Assembly: GCA_964393405.1 (NCBI GenBank)
Contig: CAYMTR010000012.1
Location: forward strand, 1-64,000
Source of the DNA: CAYMTR01 sp964393405
GTDB taxonomy: Bacteria; Bacteroidota; Bacteroidia; Bacteroidales; Prolixibacteraceae
DNA length: 64,000 nt
Direction of reading: 5' to 3'
Shown here: piece after piece, positions 44,839-53,927 of the stretch
Position numbering within the stretch: the stretch's first letter is position 1
Layout: every line of letters begins with the position of its first letter
Notes under the pieces: model-generated
The model's database searches: none
What the model was told of the DNA's origin: nothing
Seen by the model: only the letters and a program-made list of their open reading frames with translations
Translations under genes and position numbers: made by a program

Positions 44839-46491
44839 ATGGAATTAATTGAAAACACCCTTGGGGGTTATCTTGAGAAATGGGCATTTGAAACACCGGA
44901 TAAAGATTTCATTATATATGCAGACCGTGGATTAAGGTTTACATATAGTGAGTTTGACAAACGGGTTGACCGTCTTGCAAAGGGCTTGTTATATTTAGGT
45001 ATAGGCAAAGGTGACCATGTTGGAATTTGGGCAACAAATGTACCTGACTGGCTAACGTTTACATTTGCTACTGCAAAAATAGGAGCTGTACTTGTTACCA
45101 TTAATACAAGCTACAAATCTCATGAGCTTGAATATCTGATGGCTAATTCAGACCTTCATACTATTTGTCTTATTGACGGTTGGAGAGACAGCGATTATAT
45201 TGAGATACTTAAAGGGCTTGTGCCAGAACTCAGAACCTCAGAGCGTGGTTTTCTAAAAAGTGAAAAGTTCCCTTATTTAAAAAATGTAGTTTTCATTGGT
45301 CCTGAAAAACATAGAGGGATGTATAATACCCAGGAGCTGATTTTACTTGGAGAACACATTGATGATACTGAACTAGAGTTTGCCAAACAAAATACTGACC
45401 CATACGATGTTGTAAACATGCAATATACTTCCGGAACAACAGGTTTTCCTAAAGGAGTAATGCTCACGCATGTGAATATTCTTAACAATGGATACTGGAT
45501 TGGAGAATGCCAGAAATTTACCCAAAAAGATATCCTTTGTCTTCCACCTCCATTATTCCACTGTTTTGGGATAGTATTAGGTTTGATGGCAATAATAACT
45601 CATGGTTCTTCACTGGTAATGATTGAATCGTTTGATCCACTATTGGTTCTTGCATCGGTTGAAAAAGAAAAGTGTACTGCTTTATATGGTGTTCCGACTA
45701 TGTTCATAGCTGAGCTCAACCATCCGATGTTTAATATGTTCGATCTAAGTTCTTTGAGAACAGGCATAATGGCCGGCTCCTTATGTCCCATAGAAACAAT
45801 GAGGGCTGTGATTGAGAAAATGTATATGAAAGACGTCACAATAGTTTATGGTCTGACAGAAACATCTCCCGGGATGACACAATCGCATGCTGATGATTCG
45901 CTTGAAGTAAAAGTAACAACAGTAGGTCGTGCACTTCCCGGCATTGAAGTAAAAGTTCTTGATCCTGTAAGCAATAAAGAAGTTCCTGTTGGAGAGCAAG
46001 GAGAAATGTGTTGCCGCGGATATAATATCATGAAAGGGTATTATAAGAATCCTGAAGCAACAGCTGCAATTATTGACAAAAACGGATTTCTACACTCAGG
46101 CGATTTAGGAGTAATGACACCTGAAGGAAACTTTAAAATCACAGGCAGAATAAAGGACATGATAATTCGTGGAGGAGAAAATGTTTATCCTCGTGAGATA
46201 GAAGAATTTTTATACCTGATGTCTGAAATAAAAGACGTACAGATAGCAGGAATCTCAAGTCCTAAATACGGAGAAGAAGTTGGGGCGTTTATTATTTTGC
46301 ATGATGGTAAATTTATATCAGAAGAAGATGTAAAAGACTATTGCAGAGGAAAGATATCAAGGTTTAAGATTCCAAAATACATATTCTTCCTTAAAGAGTT
46401 CCCAATGACAGCCAGTGGCAAGATTCAGAAATACAAACTCCGGGATATGGGGCTTGAAATGCTGATTAAACAGGGAATTCAGGTTGTATAA
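44839..46491 (+). CDS. AMP-dependent acyl-CoA synthetase/ligase
   Basis: 550 residues. An ANL enzyme with the adenylation motif MQYTSGTTGFPKGVMLTH (about 195-212), VYGLTETSPGM (A5), FLHSGDLGV (A7), GGENVYPREIEEFL (A8) and the catalytic Lys in TASGKIQKYKL (A10). It resembles the medium-chain/long-chain FadD-like group (AcsM/FadD3-like) more than the 629-residue ligase at 20.5 kb. A GAGGAATG context provides a good ribosome site. Its regulator partner is the XRE-cupin gene; the substrate is unknown. Confidence 0.92.
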   Translation: MELIENTLGGYLEKWAFETPDKDFIIYADRGLRFTYSEFDKRVDRLAKGLLYLGIGKGDHVGIWATNVPDWLTFTFATAKIGAVLVTINTSYKSHELEYLMANSDLHTICLIDGWRDSDYIEILKGLVPELRTSERGFLKSEKFPYLKNVVFIGPEKHRGMYNTQELILLGEHIDDTELEFAKQNTDPYDVVNMQYTSGTTGFPKGVMLTHVNILNNGYWIGECQKFTQKDILCLPPPLFHCFGIVLGLMAIITHGSSLVMIESFDPLLVLASVEKEKCTALYGVPTMFIAELNHPMFNMFDLSSLRTGIMAGSLCPIETMRAVIEKMYMKDVTIVYGLTETSPGMTQSHADDSLEVKVTTVGRALPGIEVKVLDPVSNKEVPVGEQGEMCCRGYNIMKGYYKNPEATAAIIDKNGFLHSGDLGVMTPEGNFKITGRIKDMIIRGGENVYPREIEEFLYLMSEIKDVQIAGISSPKYGEEVGAFIILHDGKFISEEDVKDYCRGKISRFKIPKYIFFLKEFPMTASGKIQKYKLRDMGLEMLIKQGIQVV

Positions 46492-46503
46492 AAAATAAAA
46501 TCG

Positions 46504-47427
46504 ATGAAGATATCAGTTATTGGCACCGGGGGAATTGGAGGTTATTTTGGCGGCAGACTAGCCTTGGCCGGCAATGATGTAAATTTCATTGCGAGAGGAA
46601 AGCACCTGGATTCCATCCAAAAAAACGGGCTTACTGTAAAAAGCGTAAAAGGAGATTTTTCAATAAATCCTGCAAAAGCCACTGATGAAATTAAATCAGT
46701 AAAAGGCTCTGATTTAATCCTCATATGCACAAAAGCCTGGCAGGTAAAAGATATAGCAGAAAGAATTTCAACATACATTGAAGAAGGTACAATGGTTTTA
46801 CCCTTACAGAACGGGGTGTTGTCATATGAAGAGTTATCTCTTTTTATACCAAAAAGAAATATTTTAAATGGTCTATGCCGGATATTTTGCTTGATTGAAA
46901 GTCCGGGAGTAATTTCACACATGGGAATAGAACCAACAATAATATTTGGAGAAGCAGACAATCAGAAAACAGAGAGAGTAAATAATCTCAGTAATATTTT
47001 TAATGATTCAGGCATAACAAACATTGTTGCAAAAGATATTCTGTCTGACTTATGGAAGAAGTTTCTGATGATATGCTCAAGTGGTCTGATGGCAGTTACA
47101 AAAACAAACTACGGTGAGTTAAGAAGCATTCCGGAAACGCGAAAACTTCTAAATGAACTTTATATCGAAATTTTCAATGTTGGTAAAGCTGCAGGGGTTA
47201 ACCTGCCGCCTGACCTTGTTGAAAAAACATTGCAAGCTGTTGACACCTTCCCTGCTGATTCAACTGCATCGCTAACAAGAGATGTTTGGGAAGGTAAACC
47301 TTCAGAAATTGAATACCAAAATGGAACAGTAGTAAGACTTGGAGAAAGATTTGGGATAGAAACCCCGGTTAATAGAATGGTCTATTACAGTATTATACCA
47401 TCAGAAATAAAAGCCCGAAAGATATAA
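46504..47427 (+). CDS. panE: 2-dehydropantoate 2-reductase
   Basis: 307 residues. An NADPH-binding Rossmann start (ISVIGTGGIGGYFGGRLA) and C-terminal helical domain of the ApbA/PanE family, with LWKKFLMICSSGLMA (active-site Lys) and VWEGKPSEIEYQNG near the end. It reduces ketopantoate to pantoate in coenzyme A synthesis. Twelve nt separate it from the CoA ligase, so CoA supply and CoA ligation could be co-expressed. The family also includes paralogues acting on other 2-oxoacids, so the substrate is not certain. Confidence 0.88.
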   Translation: MKISVIGTGGIGGYFGGRLALAGNDVNFIARGKHLDSIQKNGLTVKSVKGDFSINPAKATDEIKSVKGSDLILICTKAWQVKDIAERISTYIEEGTMVLPLQNGVLSYEELSLFIPKRNILNGLCRIFCLIESPGVISHMGIEPTIIFGEADNQKTERVNNLSNIFNDSGITNIVAKDILSDLWKKFLMICSSGLMAVTKTNYGELRSIPETRKLLNELYIEIFNVGKAAGVNLPPDLVEKTLQAVDTFPADSTASLTRDVWEGKPSEIEYQNGTVVRLGERFGIETPVNRMVYYSIIPSEIKARKI

Positions 47428-47508
47428 TTGGTATACTTTTTATATATTTGCCGGGCGTAAAACAACAGACAGTTCGTAACCATCCTGTCTATAAACAAAA
47501 CTAAGGGA

Positions 47509-48174
47509 ATGAAGAAAGCAATAGTATTGCTATCGGGAGGTTTGGATTCCACGGTAGCTGCCCATCTAGCTAAGAGTGAAGGGCATGAAATATATGCACT
47601 CTCCTTTGATTATGGACAAAAACATAACAAGGAACTCGAGTGTGCTAAGAAATCAGTAATAAAAATAGGTGCCAAAGAGCATAAAGTAGTGAGTTTAGCT
47701 CTAAACCTCTGGGGTGGAAGTTCTCTCACTGATTCGAACATTAATGTTGAAGATGGAGATGTTGAAAGAAATGACATACCACAAACGTATGTTCCCGCCA
47801 GAAATATGGTTTTCCTTTCAGTTGCCGCATCATATGCTGAAGCTATAGGTTCACAAGATATTTTCATAGGTGTAAGCGAAGTAGACTATTCAGGATATGT
47901 TGACTGCCGTGAAGAATTCATTAGTTCGATGGAAGAAACTATCAACCTAGGTACTGTAATGGGAGCTGAACTAAACAAGAGAATTACAATACATGCTCCC
48001 TTTATAAATATGACCAAAGCAGAAGAAATAATAATAGGCGAGAAACTTGGAGTAGACTGGAGCCTAACCTGGAGTTGTTATCGAGGCGGAGAAAAACCCT
48101 GCGGGAAATGCGATAGCTGCCTTTTAAGAGCAAAAGCATTCAAAGAAGCAGATGTAGTGGATACATCTTTATAA
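47509..48174 (+). CDS. queC: 7-cyano-7-deazaguanine synthase QueC
   Basis: 221 residues. It converts 7-carboxy-7-deazaguanine to preQ0 with ATP and ammonia. The PP-loop SGGLDSTVAAHLA begins at residue 9, YVPARNMVFLSVAASYAE is the substrate region, and the zinc site is formed by cysteines in WSCYRGGEKPCGKCDSC. It begins a queC-queE-queF run with short gaps. queD is not in the window. Confidence 0.97.
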   Translation: MKKAIVLLSGGLDSTVAAHLAKSEGHEIYALSFDYGQKHNKELECAKKSVIKIGAKEHKVVSLALNLWGGSSLTDSNINVEDGDVERNDIPQTYVPARNMVFLSVAASYAEAIGSQDIFIGVSEVDYSGYVDCREEFISSMEETINLGTVMGAELNKRITIHAPFINMTKAEEIIIGEKLGVDWSLTWSCYRGGEKPCGKCDSCLLRAKAFKEADVVDTSL

Positions 48175-48198
48175 AGAAAATAATTAAGCTAAATTATC

Positions 48199-49065
48199 AT
48201 GATTAACAAACATTTATATCTTTCTCCGGAAGCTGTTTTTCCTATTACATACGATGAAAATGGTGATGCTGTTAACAACAAACCTCTGACAGGCTTTTCT
48301 ATAGCCGGAACTATTCAAGGAGAAGGTAAAATGGCAGGAGTTCCGGTGTTATTTCTAAGAACTTCAAGATGTAATCTGAGGTGTATGTGGAGCCTTCCTA
48401 ATGGAGAATTAAGCCTTTGTGACACTCCTTATGCATCTTTCAACACAAATGATGAAAAACATTACCCAATAGAAAAAATAAAGAATGTTATTCTTAAGAA
48501 TCTGGGCAAGATAAATCATTTAGTCATTTCGGGAGGTGAACCTTTTCTTCAATCTGAAAATCTGTACTTATTAATTAAGAAACTGGAAGAAACCAAGAAG
48601 CTTCATTATTCCATTGAAACTAATGGAACTATATACAATGATACACTCGCTGAAAAAATAGACTTTTTTAGTATTTCTCCAAAACTAAAGAATTCTGTTC
48701 CCACTCAAGCAAAGTTGGAAAAATTAAGTTTGTCGGTACCTTTCGACAGCGAATACATTGAAAAGATGAGACTTAACCTGACAGCAATACAGTCGATAAT
48801 TGACCATTGCAAAAAACATCCCGGGAAGGATTTTCAACTTAAGTTCGTTGTTCAGTCATTAAATGAGTTAATTGAAATAGAAGAAAGTTTTCTTTCAAAG
48901 CTAAAAGGGTGGAAACCTGACGATATAGTTTTAATGCCGTTAGGGAGCACACCCGAAGAATTAAAGCAAACCCGAATGATTGCTGTTGAAGCAGCAATTG
49001 AGAGGGGTTGGAGGTTTAGTCCAAGGCTTCAGATAAATTATTTTGGAGGAATAGCGGGGGTTTAA
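48199..49065 (+). CDS. queE: 7-carboxy-7-deazaguanine synthase QueE (radical SAM)
   Basis: 288 residues, longer than the common 210-240. Radical SAM enzyme that contracts 6-carboxytetrahydropterin to CDG. The N-terminal IAGTIQGEGKMAGVPVLFLR places the substrate loop, and VISGGEPFLQ is the SAM motif. The cluster cysteines are in RCNLRCMW and LCDTPY: the spacing is C-x3-C-x11-C instead of C-x3-C-x2-C, with nine residues (SLPNGELSL) inserted between the second and third cysteine. Residues of about 140-200 are also expanded. Context between queC and queF supports the call. Confidence 0.9.
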   Translation: MINKHLYLSPEAVFPITYDENGDAVNNKPLTGFSIAGTIQGEGKMAGVPVLFLRTSRCNLRCMWSLPNGELSLCDTPYASFNTNDEKHYPIEKIKNVILKNLGKINHLVISGGEPFLQSENLYLLIKKLEETKKLHYSIETNGTIYNDTLAEKIDFFSISPKLKNSVPTQAKLEKLSLSVPFDSEYIEKMRLNLTAIQSIIDHCKKHPGKDFQLKFVVQSLNELIEIEESFLSKLKGWKPDDIVLMPLGSTPEELKQTRMIAVEAAIERGWRFSPRLQINYFGGIAGV

Positions 49066-49096
49066 AGAAGAAATAAACAACAAACAATTGCAGTAA

Positions 49097-49966
49097 ATGT
49101 CAATAGAGTCGACCCACCTGGGCAAAACAAGCAGTTATCCAACTCATTATGAACCAACAGTGTTGGTTGCAGTTCCTCGTGATGTTAACAGAATCCAATA
49201 CGGAATTGAGAACGAAGCTTTGCCATTTACGGGAATAGATATATGGCATGCATACGAATTTAGTTTTTTACTCAATTCAGGATTACCTGTTGCAGGGATA
49301 TTAAAAATCACATACCCTGCTGAAAGTGAATCCATTGTAGAAAGCAAATCATTGAAATTGTATTTGAATTCATTCAACATGGATAAATTTGGGAATATCC
49401 CTGAGGATGGAGTAAAAGAAGTGTTATCAACAATTAAAAATGATCTTTCAGCACTTTTAAAAACAAAAGTAGAAGCAGAATACTTTGACTTTAGATACTC
49501 TCCTGAAAATTATGACTTCAACGAACACTTAATCCTTGAACAAGAATCAGATTTTAGTTTGTCGTTCACTGATTATAACGAAAATCCATTTCTGCTTGAT
49601 GATTCCGGTTCTTCAGGAAAAATAAAGTGGGGTTCCCATTTACTAAGAAGCAACTGTAAGATAACCCATCAGCCTGATTGGGGATCAATATACTTTGAAA
49701 TGGAGGGGACACGACTTCCAACAAAAGCAGGCTTTTTAAAATACATAGTTTCGCTAAGGAATGAGAACCATTTTCATGAGGAGATATGTGAAATGGTTTA
49801 TAAAAGAATAATCGACTGTTTTAATCCTGACAGACTTGTTATTACATGCATGTATACAAGAAGAGGGGGAATAGATATTAATCCTGTAAGGAGTATGTTA
49901 AAGTCAGATATACCAAAGAACTTAACAGATACTAAAACCCTAAGTAAACTTATGTTCAGGCAATAA
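49097..49966 (+). CDS. queF: NADPH-dependent 7-cyano-7-deazaguanine reductase QueF
   Basis: 289 residues, the long tandem T-fold form as in E. coli (YqcD type). It reduces the nitrile of preQ0 to the amine preQ1. The catalytic Cys is in RSNCKITHQPDWGS and the substrate-binding Glu in the C-terminal domain (FHEEICEMVYKRI). The NADPH-site region lies in the first half (GIDIWHAYEFSFLL). It ends the queC-queE-queF run and converges with the exporter permease with 5 nt between stops. Confidence 0.96.
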   Translation: MSIESTHLGKTSSYPTHYEPTVLVAVPRDVNRIQYGIENEALPFTGIDIWHAYEFSFLLNSGLPVAGILKITYPAESESIVESKSLKLYLNSFNMDKFGNIPEDGVKEVLSTIKNDLSALLKTKVEAEYFDFRYSPENYDFNEHLILEQESDFSLSFTDYNENPFLLDDSGSSGKIKWGSHLLRSNCKITHQPDWGSIYFEMEGTRLPTKAGFLKYIVSLRNENHFHEEICEMVYKRIIDCFNPDRLVITCMYTRRGGIDINPVRSMLKSDIPKNLTDTKTLSKLMFRQ

Positions 49967-49971
49967 ACTGC

Positions 49972-51087
49972 TTAGCTGCTTTTTTTCCTGTAGCTGAGAA
50001 TTGCCCATCCATTGAAAAAGATAGCAAATCCACATAGAGCAACAAACGGTAAAAGCATTTCAGAAAATTGACTTCCTTTAAGATATATCATTCTGATAGC
50101 CTGAATTATATATTTTAATGGACTAAAAACACTAAGAGTCTGAGCCCAATCCGGCATATTTCTAACCGGAGTATAAAGACCACTCATAAAAATAAAAGTG
50201 AGCACAAAAAACAGCATCATAAACATTGCCTGCTGCATGTTTTTGGCATAATTTGAAATTACAAGTCCGAATCCCGAAAATGCCAATACGAAAACAGAAA
50301 CGAATAAGAAAATAAGAAAAATACTACCTTCAGGCTTGAACCCGTAAAAGAGCCATGCAACCAGCATGCTTACAATAAGTACTACAAATCCAACAATCCA
50401 GAAAGGGATTAATTTTGCAAGAATAAAATCGAATCTTTTAACTGGAGTTACGTTCATCTGTTCAATAGTTCCATTTTCCTTTTCACCCACAATATTAAGT
50501 GCAGGAAGAAATCCCGAGACAATAGCCAAAATCATTACGAGCAGAGCCGGAATCATAAAAATGTAGTATTCAAGAGAAGGGTTGTACCAAAAGGAAGGAA
50601 TAACAGAAATGATGTTGTTTTTTGGTAAGCTTTTAATGGGTTGGATTTCAGAAAAGATATCATAGCTAAAATCGTTGACAATACTCATCAAATATGAACT
50701 CCCCAAGCCTCCTTTAACTCCATTGACTGAATTGGAAGCAATCAAAACGCTTGCTCTTTTTTCTTTAAATAAGTCACTTTCAAATTGAGAAGGAATCTCG
50801 ATAATCATATCAGTCGAATTATCTTCGATATTTTCCATTGCCTTATCATAAGAGCCTGTCACTTCGTTGATTATAAAATAACCTGAGGATTCGATCTTTT
50901 TGATCAATCGTCCTGAATAAGAGCTATTGCTATTATTAACAACAGTCAGGTTGATATTTTTAATCTCAAAATTTGCAACAAGCGGAAATACCAGCATTGC
51001 CATCAAAGGAAGCATAACAGTTATTTTAGGCAGAAACTTATTTCTGAAGAACTGTTTAAACTCTTTTTCTAAAAGATATATCAGCAT
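49972..51087 (-). CDS. ABC-2 type transporter permease, second subunit
   Basis: 371 residues. One N-terminal transmembrane helix, a periplasmic domain (about 45-180) and a cluster of five C-terminal helices with NIVGEKENGTIEQMNVTPV, the ABC-2 exporter motif. With its neighbour it forms the membrane channel of a YbhS/YbhR-like exporter, likely for drugs or cationic compounds. It is the last gene of the seven-gene leftward unit; 18 nt separate it from the preceding permease. Confidence 0.9.
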   Translation of the reverse strand: MLIYLLEKEFKQFFRNKFLPKITVMLPLMAMLVFPLVANFEIKNINLTVVNNSNSSYSGRLIKKIESSGYFIINEVTGSYDKAMENIEDNSTDMIIEIPSQFESDLFKEKRASVLIASNSVNGVKGGLGSSYLMSIVNDFSYDIFSEIQPIKSLPKNNIISVIPSFWYNPSLEYYIFMIPALLVMILAIVSGFLPALNIVGEKENGTIEQMNVTPVKRFDFILAKLIPFWIVGFVVLIVSMLVAWLFYGFKPEGSIFLIFLFVSVFVLAFSGFGLVISNYAKNMQQAMFMMLFFVLTFIFMSGLYTPVRNMPDWAQTLSVFSPLKYIIQAIRMIYLKGSQFSEMLLPFVALCGFAIFFNGWAILSYRKKSS

Positions 51088-51105
51088 TTTTTCTTTTATT
51101 AAAAA

Positions 51106-52212
51106 TTACTCCAATCTAATTTTAAACTTTTTAATACTAATGGCGATGATAACAACCGCCATAGAAGAAAGGATAATTATTTCCTTAAGCACCGAAGTAA
51201 ACCCCATACCTTTTATCATTACGTTCTTCATGGCAATTATAAACCATTTTGCCGGAATGATATTTGCCAGCCACTGTAGCACAAGAGGAAAACTTTCAAT
51301 CGGAAATATCATTCCGGAAAAGTAAACAACCGGCAGCATAAGAACCATTCCTGAAATAAGAAGTGCAACAATTTGTTTATCAACCAAGGTCGAAACCAAG
51401 ATACCAAAGGAAAGGGATACAAAAATATAAATTAGAGATATAAGTATCACCAGAAGGAGGCTCCCCCTAATAGGGACCCCAAGTAAAAAATACGAAAGAA
51501 GCAGTATCGTTGTAAGATTAATCAAAGAGATGCAAAAATAAGGGATCACCTTTGAAAGAATAATCAATATTGGCTTCATTGGAGATACAAGCAGCACTTC
51601 CATTGTGCCGTTCTCTTTTTCGCGTGTAATTGACACAGAGGTCATTATGGCACATATTAGAATTATTATTACGCCAATAATTCCAGGGACGGTATTATAA
51701 ACGTTTTTCAGCGAAGGATTATATATGAGTTTAATGTCAGCATTAATCAGAGCAGGCCTTGCCTCTTGTTTATTATGATCGTTTTGATATGACAAGATAA
51801 GATTTGTGGCATATCCTGTTAGAATAGAAGCGGTATTTGGATCAGAGCCATCAGTAATAATTTGCACTTGACCACCTTCTGTATCAGTTATCCGTTGTCC
51901 AAACTTATTGGTAAAAATAATAACAAGGCTACATTCTGACTTAGCCATAAGGCTTTCAATTTGTCCCGGATCGCTAATGTAACCATCAAAAATAAAATAT
52001 TCGCTATTGGAAAGTTTGTTAACAATACCCTGAGTAACATGATCCCTTGAAGGATCATAAACAGCAAACCTGGCATTTTTTATTTCAGTAGAAATACCAT
52101 ACCCAAATAGAATTGTCATTACAACGGGCATCAAAAGAAGTATTATTACTGTCCAGTGATCACGAAGAATGTGATAAAATTCTTTTATAACAAAAGCCTT
52201 AAACTGTTTCAT
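51106..52212 (-). CDS. ABC-2 type transporter permease, first subunit
   Basis: About 368 residues. Same architecture as the next permease: one helix (about 25-45), a periplasmic domain and five C-terminal helices with SITREKENGTMEVLLVSPM. It pairs with that gene as YbhS/YbhR-like subunits. I chose the ATG at 52212 (MKQFKAFVIKEFYHILRD), which begins directly after the ATPase stop; the frame is open 39 codons further but that part overlaps the ATPase gene in another frame. Confidence 0.9.
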   Translation of the reverse strand: MKQFKAFVIKEFYHILRDHWTVIILLLMPVVMTILFGYGISTEIKNARFAVYDPSRDHVTQGIVNKLSNSEYFIFDGYISDPGQIESLMAKSECSLVIIFTNKFGQRITDTEGGQVQIITDGSDPNTASILTGYATNLILSYQNDHNKQEARPALINADIKLIYNPSLKNVYNTVPGIIGVIIILICAIMTSVSITREKENGTMEVLLVSPMKPILIILSKVIPYFCISLINLTTILLLSYFLLGVPIRGSLLLVILISLIYIFVSLSFGILVSTLVDKQIVALLISGMVLMLPVVYFSGMIFPIESFPLVLQWLANIIPAKWFIIAMKNVMIKGMGFTSVLKEIIILSSMAVVIIAISIKKFKIRLE

Positions 52213-52213
52213 T

Positions 52214-52951
52214 TTATTCAATCTTTCTGGTTGATTTTCTTGCCAATTGATAAAAAACTTCATCCATATTTTTAGCATTAAACTTATCCTTAAGATTCTG
52301 AGGACTATCCAATGCATCAATCCTTCCATCTACCATAATACTAACGCGGTTACAATACTCAGCCTCGTCCATGTAATGAGTAGTAACAAAAACAGTTATA
52401 CCTTGATCAGATGCCTGATATATCATTTCCCAAAAGTTTCTTCGGGTTATAGGATCCACACCTCCTGTTGGTTCATCCAAAAAAACAATCCCCGGGTTAT
52501 GAATTACCGAAACAGAAAAAGCAAGCTTCTGTTTCCATCCCAGGGGCAAAGACTTTACCAATGTATTCCTTTCACTTTGAAACCCAAGCTTTTCAAGCAA
52601 AACAGCAGTTTTGGATTCAATCTCTTTTTTAGGAACTCCATATATCCCCGCATATAACCTGATATTCTCCCAAACCTTCAGGTCGTCGTACAATGCGAAC
52701 TTCTGGCTCATATATCCAATATTTTCTTTAATCTTCTCAGACTGGTTATAAATATCGAATCCTGCTACGGTACCTTTCCCTGAAGATGGTTTAAGCAATC
52801 CTGAAAGCATCTTCATTGCAGTAGTCTTGCCTGCTCCGTTAGCTCCAAGGAATCCAAAGATTTCACCTTTACAAACATCAAAAGAGATATTATCAACGGC
52901 AGTAAAAGAGCCGAATCGTTTTGTCAGATTTTCAACTGATATTATATTCAT
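52214..52951 (-). CDS. ABC exporter ATP-binding protein (second half of a split YbhF-like pair)
   Basis: 245 residues. Walker A is GANGAGKTTAMKM, Walker B VFLDEPTGGVDP and the switch His is in TTHYMDEAE. The signature motif is LPLGWKQKL rather than LSGGQ. In fused E. coli YbhF and RbbA, the second nucleotide-binding domain also carries LPLG-type signatures, so this gene corresponds to that half. Its ATG overlaps the stop of the first ATPase by 4 nt (ATGA), consistent with a split of one fused ancestor or the reverse. Confidence 0.92.
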   Translation of the reverse strand: MNIISVENLTKRFGSFTAVDNISFDVCKGEIFGFLGANGAGKTTAMKMLSGLLKPSSGKGTVAGFDIYNQSEKIKENIGYMSQKFALYDDLKVWENIRLYAGIYGVPKKEIESKTAVLLEKLGFQSERNTLVKSLPLGWKQKLAFSVSVIHNPGIVFLDEPTGGVDPITRRNFWEMIYQASDQGITVFVTTHYMDEAEYCNRVSIMVDGRIDALDSPQNLKDKFNAKNMDEVFYQLARKSTRKIE

Positions 52952-53916
52952 TTTGATTCCTCCTCTATTGAAAATGACATAAACAAATCTTCAATTGAAG
53001 GTTTTGTGCGCATAACAATCAAGCTTTGATGATTCTTCATAAACAGAAAATCACTAATAGAATTAATAATGCCATCCTCTGTCAACGTTTCAAGAAGATC
53101 TTTTGAGAAGGTTACATGGTGGTAATCTCCAAAAGCAAAACAAGATTTAACGTTCTTGAATTGCTTGATATCAAAAAGTAGTTTTGACATATTGTCGCTC
53201 CTGATAGCCAATAAAAAATCATCGAAACTATTCACAATATTATCCGGAGTATCAATCTGCAGAATCTTACCATCTAAAATTAAGGCAATCCGGTCACACA
53301 AGTTTGCTTCATCCATATATGGCGTAGAAACAATAATGGTAATTCCTTGGGCTTTAAGCTTCATGAGCATTCCCCAGAACTCTTTCCTTGAAACAGGATC
53401 GACTCCTGTTGTCGGTTCATCCAGAAAAAGCACTTCAGGCTTATGAATCAGGGCACAACAAAGTGCTAGCTTCTGTTTCATTCCCCCCGACAACTTCCCG
53501 GCTCTTCGGTTTTTAAAAGGCTCAATCTGTTTATAAATATCTTCTATAAGATGATAGTTCTCTTCAAGAGAAGTATTAAACACTGTTGCAAAGACATTAA
53601 GATTCTCCTCGACACTTAAATCCTGATAAAGAGAGAATTTCCCCGGCATATATCCAACTCTGTTTCTAATCTCCTTATAACTACTAACAACATTGTAGCC
53701 ACAAACATCAGCAATACCTTCATCGGGCAATAATAATGTTGTCAATATTCTGAACAAAGTGGTTTTTCCAGCTCCATCCGGGCCGATTATTCCAAAGATT
53801 TCACCCTCTTCTACCTTAAAGCTAATGTTATCAACGGCTTTTATCTTACCATAACTCTTAGAAACAGAGTTACAAGAAACAGTTGTCTTATCTATAAACT
53901 TATTTGAAACAGTCAT
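52948..53916 (-). CDS. ABC exporter ATP-binding protein (first half of a split YbhF-like pair)
   Basis: 322 residues. Walker A GPDGAGKTTLFRI, canonical signature KLSGGMKQKLALC, Walker B VLFLDEPTTGVDP, switch His replaced in STPYMDEANL (Pro-Tyr where His is usual). The C-terminal 80 residues form an extra domain that may regulate or link to the second ATPase. With the other gene it matches the N-terminal half of YbhF. It follows the HlyD-type gene by 11 nt. Confidence 0.92.
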   Translation of the reverse strand: MTVSNKFIDKTTVSCNSVSKSYGKIKAVDNISFKVEEGEIFGIIGPDGAGKTTLFRILTTLLLPDEGIADVCGYNVVSSYKEIRNRVGYMPGKFSLYQDLSVEENLNVFATVFNTSLEENYHLIEDIYKQIEPFKNRRAGKLSGGMKQKLALCCALIHKPEVLFLDEPTTGVDPVSRKEFWGMLMKLKAQGITIIVSTPYMDEANLCDRIALILDGKILQIDTPDNIVNSFDDFLLAIRSDNMSKLLFDIKQFKNVKSCFAFGDYHHVTFSKDLLETLTEDGIINSISDFLFMKNHQSLIVMRTKPSIEDLFMSFSIEEESK

Positions 53917-53927
53917 TACTCCGTTTT

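Noticed and set aside
52213..52329. Upstream extension of the first permease gene
   Set aside because: It overlaps the ATPase coding sequence in another frame and lacks resemblance to permease N termini.
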